NCBI RefSeq assembly: GCF_013375535.1
Contig: NZ_JABXJG010000002.1
Span: forward strand, 248,001-312,000
DNA length: 64,000 nt
Origin: Sphingobium sp. 15-1
GTDB taxonomy: Bacteria > Pseudomonadota > Alphaproteobacteria > Sphingomonadales > Sphingomonadaceae
Direction: 5' to 3'
Part shown: positions 18,148-27,290 of the stretch, in pieces
Layout: the number at the start of each line of letters is the position of its first letter
Position numbering within the stretch: the stretch's first letter is position 1
Position numbers and translations under genes: made by a program
Notes under the pieces: generated by a model
Databases searched by the model: none
What the model was told of the DNA's origin: nothing
Seen by the model: the letters and a program-made list of their open reading frames with translations, nothing else

Positions 18148-18972
18148 CTAAAGATCGAATGCCACCACGCTTGTCGAGATGTTTCTGCTCCGCACGGCAT
18201 CCATCAACGGCTGCCTTCCGGTGTCCACCGCCGTAACGAAGAGGCGGCTTTCAGCGTCATCGACACAGCAGGCGATAGGACTGAGATGGCCGACCGACAG
18301 CGAAGTCAGTACCTGGCCGTCACGAATGAGGCAGACGGCGTTATTTTCAAGTGTCGCCACCCAGATGCCGTTCTTCGTGGCGCAGATTCCGTCAGGCTTG
18401 ATCGGTCGCGCCAGCAGCGCAGTCAGATCCGCGTAAAGCCTCTTGTCATGAAGCCCGCCCTCTTCATCAACGCTGAAGCAGCAGAGGCGCTCGCCTCCGC
18501 TTTCCGCCACGACAAGCGTCTTGCCCTCGTCCTGGAAAGCAAGCCCGTTGGGAAAGTCCAGATTTTCGGCGGCGACCCTGGCCGTTCCGTCCCGGCCGAC
18601 GAACAGAAGGCGTCCGGGCCGTGGTGCTTCGCCCTTGGGAAGAGAATAAGCGACATCGTCCACATAGAGATTGCCTCTGGCGTCACCGACCATGTCACCC
18701 AGCGGGCCGGGGTTCAGATGGCCAAGGTCAACAAAGGCTTCCCAGCCCGATCCGTTCCAGAGTCCGATGCGCTGTTCATTCATCATGGCTCCGACCAGAC
18801 GGCCATCGGGCAGGAACCATAGGCCATTGGACACCGATCGGGTCTCATGAGCGGTCCAGACGCCATTCGCATCGGTCCAGAGCTTCCCTCCCTGCGTGTC
18901 CGACAGCCACAATGCGCCATTGTGCCAGCGCGGACCTTCCCCCCACATCATTCCAGAAGCGTAGAGTTTCAA
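18148..18972 (-). CDS. SMP-30/gluconolactonase-family lactonase
   Basis: This 274-residue six-bladed propeller of the SMP-30/LRE family has WGEGPRW at the N-terminus (metal-ligand Glu), SNGLWFLPDGRLVGA, a PNGLAF motif and PDGICATKNGIWVAT. Members hydrolyse lactones using one divalent metal. As the last gene of the cluster A operon it may open a lactone formed during ring cleavage. The frame starts with TTG at 18972, preceded by GGGAGG at a good distance, so TTG is probably the real start. It begins 11 bp after the stop of the flavin hydroxylase gene. Confidence 0.85.
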   Translation of the reverse strand: MKLYASGMMWGEGPRWHNGALWLSDTQGGKLWTDANGVWTAHETRSVSNGLWFLPDGRLVGAMMNEQRIGLWNGSGWEAFVDLGHLNPGPLGDMVGDARGNLYVDDVAYSLPKGEAPRPGRLLFVGRDGTARVAAENLDFPNGLAFQDEGKTLVVAESGGERLCCFSVDEEGGLHDKRLYADLTALLARPIKPDGICATKNGIWVATLENNAVCLIRDGQVLTSLSVGHLSPIACCVDDAESRLFVTAVDTGRQPLMDAVRSRNISTSVVAFDL

Positions 18973-18983
18973 CCCAACCTCCC

Positions 18984-20480
18984 TTATCGCAGCGTTTCCG
19001 TCAGCTTCCGCACCATGTCATCGACCTCGGATGCCGACGAACATATGCCAAGAAGGTAGCGGTCGGGGCGAAGGAACATCACGGAACCGCCCAGCCCACC
19101 TATGGCGTCCCGCACCGCCTTGCTATCGTCGGCCACCACGACGGCGTCGAGGTCGCGCAACAAGGCCGTGGTGGACGCGGAAAGCCCGGACAACACGGCC
19201 GGATCGCCCACAAGCGCGAAATTATACCCGACATGGTAATCGAGCAGTCTCCCATCCGCCAGCACGGGCTGGGGCGATAATTCCCCTCCCGCGATCGCGG
19301 TGGCCATGTGCAGCCCTCCGCCCACATGCGGCCTCGCCTGCGTGTGATCGAACTGCTGCCCTTTCATGGCCGCCAGTTCTGCTTGTGTGGCGGTGGCCAT
19401 CCATTTCAGATTGTCGCCAATTTCTCCAGCGATCCTCGTCAGCGCATGGGCATGCGGATAGCGGTCGGCAAAATAGCTGTCCAGCAGCGCATCAGACGAA
19501 CGCCCATGCACCACGCGCTCCAGTTTCCAGGCCAGATTCACCGCGTCGCGGATCGCGGTACAGACACCCTGGCCCAGAAAGGGAGGCGCGCGATGGGCCG
19601 CATCGCCCGCGATCAGGACCCGCCCTTTCCGCCATTGACAGGCAACCAGAGAATGGAAATGGTAGATGTGCGCCCGCAGAAGATCATAATCCTCCCTGGC
19701 GAACCACTTTGCGATGAACCGCTCGATCGCTTCCGGGCTTCCCACCGCCGCCTCATCGAGATCATCGGGGATCGAGAATTCGAAACGCTTCATATTCTTG
19801 GCCATGGGCACGAAGGTGATCGTCTCCTCGGCCGTCACCTTCGTCCACGAGTCCTTGGAAAGATCGGCGCCCAGCCCCTCATGCAATTGAATGTCGCAGA
19901 TCATCCAGCGCTGCGGCTCGGCCAGTTGCTCCATTTCGAACCCGAGCAAGTCGCGCACGAAGGAGTTCGCGCCATCGGCGCCCACCGCATAATCCACGAC
20001 GACATGCCGGACCCGATCGGGAGATGCCGAATTGCCATCCTTGAAACTTATGCGAACGCCGTCGGCTACCTCCTCAACATTGGTCACCTCGCAATTGAGC
20101 TTTATCGCCGCGCCGCGCTCCGCCGCCTTCTTGCGGAGATAGCGTTCGATATCGGGCTGAAAGAAGAAATAGTCGCTCAGATAACCCTGGGGCGTGCGGT
20201 CCCGGGTCATCTCGGTGAAACCGCCGACCACCTCGTCCATGGCGTTGTAGACATAATAATTGTTCGAAGCTTCGATCGCATCCGGTATATCGTCGATGAC
20301 CCCGACCGCCTGGAAGTTCCGCATCGTTTCATCATCGGCGTGGGCGGCCCGTGGAATTCCCAGAACGTCCGGCCATTTGTCGAACACGACGACATTCACG
20401 CCCTTTTGAAGCAGAAGCTCGACGAGAACGGCGGCGCACGCGCCATAGCCTATGATTCCGACGTCATATCGATCGGTCAT
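18984..20480 (-). CDS. FAD-dependent aromatic hydroxylase (MhpA/PheA-like)
   Basis: This 498-residue class A flavoprotein monooxygenase has an N-terminal FAD site, a VGADGANSFVRDLLG (DG) motif near 170 and GDAAHRAPPFLGQGVCTAIRDAVNLAWKL (GD motif) near 290. A C-terminal thioredoxin-like region typical of phenol and 3-(3-hydroxyphenyl)propionate hydroxylases follows. It probably hydroxylates a phenolic intermediate to a catechol for the neighbouring extradiol dioxygenase. The Rossmann motif reads GYGACAAV, so the third Gly is replaced. ATG 20480 (MTDRYDVG) is preferred over an in-frame TTG three codons upstream. The exact substrate is unknown. Confidence 0.88.
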   Translation of the reverse strand: MTDRYDVGIIGYGACAAVLVELLLQKGVNVVVFDKWPDVLGIPRAAHADDETMRNFQAVGVIDDIPDAIEASNNYYVYNAMDEVVGGFTEMTRDRTPQGYLSDYFFFQPDIERYLRKKAAERGAAIKLNCEVTNVEEVADGVRISFKDGNSASPDRVRHVVVDYAVGADGANSFVRDLLGFEMEQLAEPQRWMICDIQLHEGLGADLSKDSWTKVTAEETITFVPMAKNMKRFEFSIPDDLDEAAVGSPEAIERFIAKWFAREDYDLLRAHIYHFHSLVACQWRKGRVLIAGDAAHRAPPFLGQGVCTAIRDAVNLAWKLERVVHGRSSDALLDSYFADRYPHAHALTRIAGEIGDNLKWMATATQAELAAMKGQQFDHTQARPHVGGGLHMATAIAGGELSPQPVLADGRLLDYHVGYNFALVGDPAVLSGLSASTTALLRDLDAVVVADDSKAVRDAIGGLGGSVMFLRPDRYLLGICSSASEVDDMVRKLTETLR

Positions 20481-20525
20481 GTATTTCAATCTTTCTGCAT
20501 ATATTTGCTGTGATGGAGATGATGA

Positions 20526-21467
20526 TCAGTCTTTTGTATTCAGCCGCGTGAAACTATCCGAAAGGGGAGGAGACCAGATCGAGAGGATGTCATCCTCGAT
20601 CGAAACCGTGACGGCTTCATGATCATCGTTTACCAGATCGCCGTCGAAGCAATGTTCGAGCTTGTTACCGAACGGGTCTCGCCAATAATCGAATATCTCG
20701 CTCCCCATTATATGGCGGCCGATTCCCCAATCATGGACATGGCCGGCGGCTTTGAGATGCTGATGGCCCAGCATCAGGTCGTCCCAGTCCAGCGTCACGA
20801 AGCCGGCATGGTCGATCGCGCTTTCGGGGTAGCGCATGATCGCCACGGTGTGATGGTCGGTATAGGCGTTGCCAAGGCCGCAATGCAAGAATATGGCAAC
20901 GGCTTCGCCGCCCTCGCCCGCGGTGATGACGTCGGAAATCTTCATCCCCAGGATCGTCTGGTAAAAGGACAAGGCCTCTTCGAAATTCGGACCGGCCAGC
21001 ACGGCATGTTCGAGCCGGACGACATGGGACGGCCCGCGCATTGGGCGCTGATATATGCCGCGACGCTCGCTCGACCGGGAATCATTGAGCGTCAACGGCG
21101 CCCGGATCGGCAGCGGGTCCGCCTGGGGCATGCCGTAAACTATGTCCACTCTCAGGCCGTTAGGATCGACAAGCGTCGCGCGCTTGCCGCCCTGATGTTC
21201 CGGAGCAGCGCACAGCTCCACGCCCGCGGCATCCGCAATGGCGCGCAGATCGTCGAGGCTGGCGGCTTGCAGGCCGATACCGAAGCCGCGCCTTTCCGAT
21301 CCGATTTCCGTGATGTGGAGAACCGGTTCTTGTCCGGCGCCCCGCATCCATAGTTCCTTGTCGGTTCGACGCGACAGCACCAGGCCAAAGTCTTCAAGAA
21401 ACCCCTGCATGACATCCAGATCGGGCGCTGAATAGCGTACATATTTAATGCCGGAGACTATTCCCAT
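20526..21467 (-). CDS. Type I extradiol ring-cleavage dioxygenase (VOC fold, BphC-like)
   Basis: This 313-residue protein is made of two glyoxalase-like halves. The C-terminal half holds the likely iron ligands: His in LEHAVLAG, His in DHAGFVTLDWDDL, and Glu in RDPFGNKLEH. The N-terminal half has VDPNGLRVDIVYG. It should cleave a catechol next to a hydroxyl group. GGAGGGG upstream supports ATG 21467; an earlier frame start would add 14 residues. It lies between the hydrolase and hydroxylase genes, as expected for a meta-cleavage route. Confidence 0.88.
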   Translation of the reverse strand: MGIVSGIKYVRYSAPDLDVMQGFLEDFGLVLSRRTDKELWMRGAGQEPVLHITEIGSERRGFGIGLQAASLDDLRAIADAAGVELCAAPEHQGGKRATLVDPNGLRVDIVYGMPQADPLPIRAPLTLNDSRSSERRGIYQRPMRGPSHVVRLEHAVLAGPNFEEALSFYQTILGMKISDVITAGEGGEAVAIFLHCGLGNAYTDHHTVAIMRYPESAIDHAGFVTLDWDDLMLGHQHLKAAGHVHDWGIGRHIMGSEIFDYWRDPFGNKLEHCFDGDLVNDDHEAVTVSIEDDILSIWSPPLSDSFTRLNTKD

Positions 21468-21574
21468 GGGATACTTCCCCTCCATTGCGCGAAACCTAGT
21501 GGCGCCCATATTTTGATCGTTCTTGCATTGGCGTTCCGGCGCAGCGCCCGGCGATCACATGGCTGAACGATCAT

Positions 21575-22534
21575 TTATCCAGCCTCGGGGAAAAGGACGC
21601 GATTGCGCAACACGCCGATACCCTCGACCTCCAGCTCGACGACGTCGCCGTGCGCAAGACGCTTGTCGAGTTCGAGACCGCAACCGCCCAGCACAGTACC
21701 GGAACCGATGATCTCTCCCGCGAAAAGCTCCTTGCCCCGGCTGAATTGCACCAAGGCATCTTCGAAACGATGGTGCATGCTCGACGTCGTGCCGCTCGAC
21801 CAGATCTCGCCATTGATGCTGGCGGTCATCCGCAGCTTATACGGGTCCGCGAACTCGTCGATCGTCGCGATGCAGGGGCCGAAGGAGTTGGCGAAGTCCT
21901 TGCCCTCTCCGGGGCCGAGATTGGCCTCCATGAAGGGAATCTGCAGATCGCGGGCAGACCAGTCGTTGAAGATCGTGAAGCCGAAGATATGCGCGCGCGC
22001 ATCGGCGGGATCGATGTCGCGGCCGCCCCTGCCGACGACACAGGCCCATTCCAGCTCATAGTCCGCCCAACCGGGCTGGACCGGCCACACTATGTCATCC
22101 TTATGCCCATGGACGTGCAGATGATCGGCATTGTAATAGATGACCTGCTTGTAGAACTGATCGTTCAGCCAACGCCCGTCTTTACCCTGCGGCTGAGGCG
22201 CGGCGCTGCCGGCCGCCTCCGCTTGCGCCCTCGCAATCTTTCCGACGGAGATTTCCATATGCTCCAGGAATAGGCAGCAATCCCGGAATCTCACCGGTCG
22301 CGGCAAGGGCGCGAGCAGTTTGGCGTCCGTGACAAGGGCCTCTTCCGGCATCGCTTCCACCAGCGCCTGCACCATCGCCAGCCCCTTGTCACCGGCGTCG
22401 ATCAACGCCTGCATCGACTGAGGGCAATCCATGCGGCCCAGGATGACGGCCGCCTTTTCAACGTCGATGATCAGATCGCCGGCGATCGCGCCGAGCTTGG
22501 CCGCCCCGCCCATCGAAAATGTGACAAGCTTCAT
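21575..22534 (-). CDS. Fumarylacetoacetate hydrolase-family protein
   Basis: This 319-residue FAH-fold enzyme has the metal-binding E-x-E (DYELEWACVVGRGG) and an Asp in FNDWSARDLQ, and ends in a GSGTVLGGCGLELDKRL block typical of the family. Members hydrolyse or hydrate products of ring cleavage such as fumarylacetoacetate, fumarylpyruvate or 2-hydroxydienoates. In this operon it most likely acts on the product of the extradiol dioxygenase. The ATG at 22534 gives MKLVTFSMGG, the normal family start. About 107 bp separate it from the next gene. Confidence 0.9.
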   Translation of the reverse strand: MKLVTFSMGGAAKLGAIAGDLIIDVEKAAVILGRMDCPQSMQALIDAGDKGLAMVQALVEAMPEEALVTDAKLLAPLPRPVRFRDCCLFLEHMEISVGKIARAQAEAAGSAAPQPQGKDGRWLNDQFYKQVIYYNADHLHVHGHKDDIVWPVQPGWADYELEWACVVGRGGRDIDPADARAHIFGFTIFNDWSARDLQIPFMEANLGPGEGKDFANSFGPCIATIDEFADPYKLRMTASINGEIWSSGTTSSMHHRFEDALVQFSRGKELFAGEIIGSGTVLGGCGLELDKRLAHGDVVELEVEGIGVLRNRVLFPEAG

Positions 22535-22595
22535 GATGATGATCCCAAATTATCGCGTGAGGGCGCGCTCGAAATGGCGCTGAACGGCCCCAATG

Positions 22596-24878
22596 TTAAA
22601 ATGATCTGGTAAGATTGACGCCGATTGTCCGCGGCGGGCCGTATTGACCGGGCATGGGCGAACCAAGCGCGGTCGTCGCGACGATCAAGCTCGACACATA
22701 GGTGTCGTTGGTCAGGTTCTTGATATAGGCCGATCCCGACCAGCGCGTGTCTGGAGAGGTCCACCCCAGATAGAGATTGACCAGCGTGCGCGCAGGCTGA
22801 CGCGCCTCCACCGTATTGAAATGGGTGAAATACACCTTGTCGAACCATGTCGCGCTGACCCTGGGAACGATCTCGCCAATGCCGGTCCCGATCGCGTAGC
22901 TGATCTGTCCGCCGATCTGATATTGGGGTGCGCTCGGCAGGCGATTGCCTTCGAGATTCTGGAGTCCCAACTCCGGGTGGGAGGGGTCCGTATCAAAGAA
23001 GCTCTTGAACTTGGCGTCGAGATAGGCGCCGTTGAGCGAGATCGTGACGGCATCGACCGGACGGGCCGTCAGCTCCGCCTCCAGGCCGCGCACGCGCGCG
23101 CTGGTTGCGTTCTTCGTGACCAGCGAAACAAGTTCCGCAACGCTTTCCTGAAGGTCCTTATAGTCGTAGCTGAAGGCAGACAGGTTGAGCCGGAGCCGCC
23201 GGTCGAACGCGTCGAGCTTGAAGCCCGCCTCATAATTTGTCAGCTTCTCGGGCCGGAAAGCCGGCTGCACGTTGCCGATGTTAAAGCCGCCGGACTTGAA
23301 CCCTTTGGAATAGGTCGCATAGACGAACAGGCCTGCGCTTGCCTGATAGCTCATGGTGATCTTCGGATCGAACGAACTGGCTTTCGTCTTCTGGTCCGCC
23401 CGTCCGAGCCCGAGAAGGCCCTGAGTGGGGTCGAAAGCCACATTCAGTCCGTTATCAAGGACGAATGGCGACAGGATGTCGAGCTGCTGCTCTTCTGCGA
23501 TCCGCTTCTTCTCATGGCTGTAGCGCGCCCCTATATCCAGCTCCAGCTTTTCGGTGAGGTGAATGCTCGCCTGGGCGAAAACCGCCTGCGCGTCAGTCTT
23601 CACCCGCCCGAACGATCCGTAGAACTCGTAAAAGACGTCGGGATCGACAAGGGCGCCCACGCCAAACGCGGGACCGAGCACCGAACCCTTCAGCGGAACC
23701 TGATTACTGGCCGAATTGGTCTCATGGTAGAGATAGCCGCCCAGGATGAGGTCGGCAAAGGCGCCGATCTTCTGCGACAAACGAAGCTCCTGCGTTATCG
23801 TCTCCGACCGTTCGGTGATGTACATGCGGCTCAGCTCCGCGGTCGATCCGTCTATGTTGGTCTGCTGGGACGCGAAGAAGTGGCGGTATGCGGTCAGAGA
23901 GGTTATCGTCGTGCGGTCCGACAATTCGAGGTCGGCTTGACCGGTGAAACCGTAGGTCTCAAGATTCTGGCGAGGGCCAAAACCCGCCGCATCCTGCTTG
24001 TCCGACGGAACCGTCCCACCCAGCGCAAGCGCGACGGGGACGACCGACTGATTGCCGCGCCCGGCGAAGCGGTAGCCCCCGGAATTGTCCCTTTCCTTGG
24101 AATAATCGGCGGAGAGCCGGAATGTCAACGCAGCGGAAGGCCTGAACTCCATCTTCGCGCGAACGCTGCGGCTCCGTTCGTCGTTCACGTCTTCCCCGGT
24201 GCTGAGATTGCGGCCGTAGCCGTTGCGATCCACCGTGCGGAAGGACAGCCGCGCTCCGACGGTGGAAGACAGGGGACCGCCAATGGCCCCTTCCGTGCCG
24301 ATCAGTCCATAATCCCCGACGGTTCCCGTGAAATAGCCGTTCAGATCGGACCCCGGCGCCCGCGTCAGGATATTGATGGTGCCGGCAATGGCGTTCCGCC
24401 CATACAGCGTACCCTGTGGGCCACGCAGCACTTCCACGCGGTCGACATCGTAGAAGCCAAGGAGCGCAGCCTGGTTGCGGCTCTGGTAGACGCCGTCGGC
24501 ATAGAGCGCGACGCGGGCTTCATTGCCGGGTGCGATGCTGTTGTAGCCGATGCCGCGGATGAAGATGAGGGCATCGCCATTGTTGCGCTGGAAGGTCAGA
24601 TTGGGGATTCTGTCGCCCAAACCTTCCAGATTGCTGATGCCGCTCTTGCGCAAGGTGCCGCTGTCGACGGCGGATATGGCGATCGGCGTCCGCTGGACCG
24701 AGGACGAACGTCGTTCCGCCGTCACGACAATGTCCGCAATACCGCTTTCGGGGACCGCGCGACCGTTGACCTGACGATCGTCCGAAGCGCCCGATGCCGT
24801 CTGTGCAGCCGCCTGGTACATGGGCGTCAACGCCGCCGCTGCACACACCGACATCCGCGTAATCACACGCGTTTTCAT
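22596..24878 (-). CDS. TonB-dependent outer membrane receptor
   Basis: This 760-residue receptor has a signal peptide ending in YQAAAQ, a short TonB-box region (ADIVVTAERR), a plug domain with PQGTLYGRNAIAGTINILT, and a 22-strand barrel ending in IGVNLTRSF (terminal Phe). It probably brings the aromatic substrate of cluster A across the outer membrane, since TonB-driven uptake of lignin-derived aromatics is known in sphingomonads. ATG 24878 follows GGAGGGGA. A frame start 30 codons earlier is not credible because it lacks a signal peptide at its end. Confidence 0.93.
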   Translation of the reverse strand: MKTRVITRMSVCAAAALTPMYQAAAQTASGASDDRQVNGRAVPESGIADIVVTAERRSSSVQRTPIAISAVDSGTLRKSGISNLEGLGDRIPNLTFQRNNGDALIFIRGIGYNSIAPGNEARVALYADGVYQSRNQAALLGFYDVDRVEVLRGPQGTLYGRNAIAGTINILTRAPGSDLNGYFTGTVGDYGLIGTEGAIGGPLSSTVGARLSFRTVDRNGYGRNLSTGEDVNDERSRSVRAKMEFRPSAALTFRLSADYSKERDNSGGYRFAGRGNQSVVPVALALGGTVPSDKQDAAGFGPRQNLETYGFTGQADLELSDRTTITSLTAYRHFFASQQTNIDGSTAELSRMYITERSETITQELRLSQKIGAFADLILGGYLYHETNSASNQVPLKGSVLGPAFGVGALVDPDVFYEFYGSFGRVKTDAQAVFAQASIHLTEKLELDIGARYSHEKKRIAEEQQLDILSPFVLDNGLNVAFDPTQGLLGLGRADQKTKASSFDPKITMSYQASAGLFVYATYSKGFKSGGFNIGNVQPAFRPEKLTNYEAGFKLDAFDRRLRLNLSAFSYDYKDLQESVAELVSLVTKNATSARVRGLEAELTARPVDAVTISLNGAYLDAKFKSFFDTDPSHPELGLQNLEGNRLPSAPQYQIGGQISYAIGTGIGEIVPRVSATWFDKVYFTHFNTVEARQPARTLVNLYLGWTSPDTRWSGSAYIKNLTNDTYVSSLIVATTALGSPMPGQYGPPRTIGVNLTRSF

Positions 24879-24968
24879 GAAAATCCCCTCCTTTATCACT
24901 TGTTCTGCTTTGCTTCTCGGAAAACGGGATCGCCCCATATCGCAATGTTGAATGGCGTTCCCGATCAA

Positions 24969-25997
24969 TCAAATCGGCCCGGACATCGCATCAACGAGCC
25001 TTTTATACATGCGACGTGCCCGCGTTGAGGCATTGTCGATACTCAACATGACGGGCGAGCAGTCAAATATATCACTTTCTCCAACACGCATCTGCTGAGC
25101 TTCTATCATCGGCTTGTCTTCCGCGCCGAACGCGATGGCCAAGCTCTCCGTGAACATCGCATTATATTTCTCGTCATCGACTCTGTAGTTGCGGCTATTG
25201 CAATATAGATAATGAGTGGAAAATGCGGATTCAGGCGTCATGATGTGCGCAGCCGTGCTTTTGATCATTCTGTCGGAACGGCCGATCGGCTCCAGATCGG
25301 TGGTCAAGAGCATCACCCCATTGGGATGCCAGCGCACCATGGTTTCCATGTTGACCAGCATGTCCGGGTCCGGCAATTCCGACCGCCAGATCGGGATCGC
25401 CTTCTCGTCACGGGCGATCCATGTCACCTGAACCATATCGTCGATCTCTTCGACGCGGGGCTTCGCCCTGGAGAACGAGCCGCCGCCAAGCGTCTCGGCA
25501 TGAAGATAATCGCCATGGCTCAAATCAAGGATATTGTCTTCGAGCAGGCGGTGATCGGCTTTCGTCGGCATATAGCCTTTGCTGAAGGCATGCCGCGGCG
25601 TCCTGTCTATGAAGGACAGGTCCGGTATCGCGGCCTGGTCGACCAGGTCGGCGTTGCCGATCCAGATCCAGAGGATCCTATGGCGCTCGACCACCGGATA
25701 TGGCTTGACAGCCAGAGCCGAAACGATGGGGCCATGCGGATTATCGACGCAATTGCCGGTTTTGCCGTCATAGGCAACGCCATGATAGCCGCATCGCACC
25801 ACATCGCCAGCGATGCTGCCTTTGCTGAGTGGCGCGCAGCGATGAGCGCATCGATCTTCGACAGCGCGCGGTTCGCCTTCCCGGTTGCGCCATATCAGGA
25901 TCGGTTCCGAGACGATCGTCCGCGCCAGCCGATCATCGTTGCCGAGTTCGTCCGCCCAGGCGGCGGCATACCAGCAATTTTTCAGCCATTGGGTCAT
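24969..25997 (-). CDS. Rieske non-haem iron oxygenase, VanA-like (first of tandem pair)
   Basis: This 342-residue oxygenase alpha subunit has a Rieske centre CAHRCAPL...CGYHG (C-x-H ... C-x2-H) near residues 48-72. A mononuclear iron site DNILDLSHGDYLH near 155 carries an Asp bridge and two His. The architecture matches vanillate O-demethylase and related aryl-ether or aromatic-acid oxygenases. Its ATG overlaps the stop of the second Rieske gene (ATGA), so they are co-translated. It differs from the neighbour by having CAH instead of CPH. No ferredoxin or reductase gene is seen in the window. Confidence 0.9.
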   Translation of the reverse strand: MTQWLKNCWYAAAWADELGNDDRLARTIVSEPILIWRNREGEPRAVEDRCAHRCAPLSKGSIAGDVVRCGYHGVAYDGKTGNCVDNPHGPIVSALAVKPYPVVERHRILWIWIGNADLVDQAAIPDLSFIDRTPRHAFSKGYMPTKADHRLLEDNILDLSHGDYLHAETLGGGSFSRAKPRVEEIDDMVQVTWIARDEKAIPIWRSELPDPDMLVNMETMVRWHPNGVMLLTTDLEPIGRSDRMIKSTAAHIMTPESAFSTHYLYCNSRNYRVDDEKYNAMFTESLAIAFGAEDKPMIEAQQMRVGESDIFDCSPVMLSIDNASTRARRMYKRLVDAMSGPI

Positions 25998-27040
25998 AGC
26001 TTTTCACCTTCACGGGCTTGGCCCTCTTCGGCGGCGATCATGCGCGCCAGGACACGGCGGGCGCGCACGCCACCCGCATCGCCAGGCAGCAGAACGGGTC
26101 TGAGCGAATCGAAATGCGCATCACCGATCATCGCCTGCTGCGCTTCCAGCACGGGCAGATCCTCCTCCTCGAACGGGATTCGAAGCGCTTCTGTCTGCTT
26201 CCGGGCGATGTCATGGGCGCTCGCGCCGAGCGACAGAGGCGCGCACATGCCGTAGAAATAATGCGTCGTCCCCTGACTCTCGGGCGTGAAAAAATGAATG
26301 CTGGGAGTCACGACCCCTTCTTCGGGCGGGCGGCCAGCCGACACGGCCCCTCCCCAAAGCTCGATCAGCGCAGGCGCGCGCCAGCGGCAGTCGAGCCATC
26401 GATCCGCCAGCGTGCCAGGCGGGATGTTGAAGACATCGGCCAGGTAGGGCGGCAGGTGATCATCGGTCATGAAGCGCTTCGACCACACGATGTCGCCTTC
26501 CTGATAGGACTGGATTTTGGCCCGCCGCACCGCTTCGGTCGAGAAAAGCGGATGAAGAAATTCGATATGGCTCAAATCCATGATGTTGTCGGATTCGAGT
26601 TCATAATTGGCGTGCACCCTCAGATAGCCATGGCCCACCGCGTAAAGATCAGGCTCCAATATCGAAAAGACCGGAATCTTGGCCGGATCGGCCAATTCAG
26701 GGTCGCCCAGCCAAATCCAGACGGCGCCATATCGTTCGACGACCGGGTAGGCAGGAACATGCAGCGCCTGGACGATGGAACCGTGCGGGTTGAGTACGCA
26801 GCGGCCGTCACCGCCAAATCGCAGGCCATGATATTTGCATTGGATCGCGCCCTCGACGAGATCACCGATATGCAACGGCACGAACCGATGGGGGCAGCGG
26901 TCGCTCAAGGCTTTGACGGCGCCTTCCTGGTCGCGGAAGAGGACAACGGGCTTTTCCAGAAAGATGCGATGGAGAATGTCACCCGCATTGAGCTCTTCCG
27001 CCCATGCGGCAACATACCATATATTTCTAAGCGCACGCAT
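25994..27040 (-). CDS. Rieske non-haem iron oxygenase, VanA-like (second of tandem pair)
   Basis: This 348-residue oxygenase alpha subunit has a Rieske motif CPHRFVPL...CKYHG near residues 48-71 and a mononuclear site DNIMDLSHIEFLH near 152. It is homologous to the neighbour but clearly diverged. The two could form a mixed oxygenase or act on two steps, such as demethylation then hydroxylation. It is the first gene of the cluster A operon. The ATG at 27040 has GAGG upstream. The electron-transfer partner must be encoded elsewhere. Confidence 0.9.
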   Translation of the reverse strand: MRALRNIWYVAAWAEELNAGDILHRIFLEKPVVLFRDQEGAVKALSDRCPHRFVPLHIGDLVEGAIQCKYHGLRFGGDGRCVLNPHGSIVQALHVPAYPVVERYGAVWIWLGDPELADPAKIPVFSILEPDLYAVGHGYLRVHANYELESDNIMDLSHIEFLHPLFSTEAVRRAKIQSYQEGDIVWSKRFMTDDHLPPYLADVFNIPPGTLADRWLDCRWRAPALIELWGGAVSAGRPPEEGVVTPSIHFFTPESQGTTHYFYGMCAPLSLGASAHDIARKQTEALRIPFEEEDLPVLEAQQAMIGDAHFDSLRPVLLPGDAGGVRARRVLARMIAAEEGQAREGEKL

Positions 27041-27100
27041 TTAAATCCTCACCAAAACCGATTATTAAGCCGCAAGATAACTTCATAAAAACCGGGAAAT

Positions 27101-27176
27101 ATGATTTTATCATTGAGTCATGATTTTATTTTGAATTTTTCATTTCATCGATCCATTTCAAATCGGTGATTTGAAA
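27101..27176. promoter_or_regulatory. Divergent control region of cluster A with repeats
   Basis: This AT-rich stretch lies between the oxygenase operon (minus) and the AraC gene (plus). It holds a 10-bp direct repeat ATGATTTTAT at 27101-27110 and 27120-27129, a spacing typical of AraC-type binding. It also holds a perfect 9-bp inverted repeat TTTCAAATC/GATTTGAAA with a 3-base centre at 27156-27176. Both are candidate operators. Confidence 0.55.
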
Positions 27177-27290
27177 ACTTTCGAATAATTAAATATGAAA
27201 CCGGATTACCATTCCAGGTTTACAGGCAGCACGGACGGACGTATAGCCATTGAGTGTCCGTTTTTTTGCACATATCGTCCGGAACTCGTC

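Noticed and set aside
22644..25028. 794-codon plus-strand frame opposite the TonB receptor
   Set aside because: The minus strand has a signal peptide, plug and barrel. The plus-strand product has no recognisable feature.
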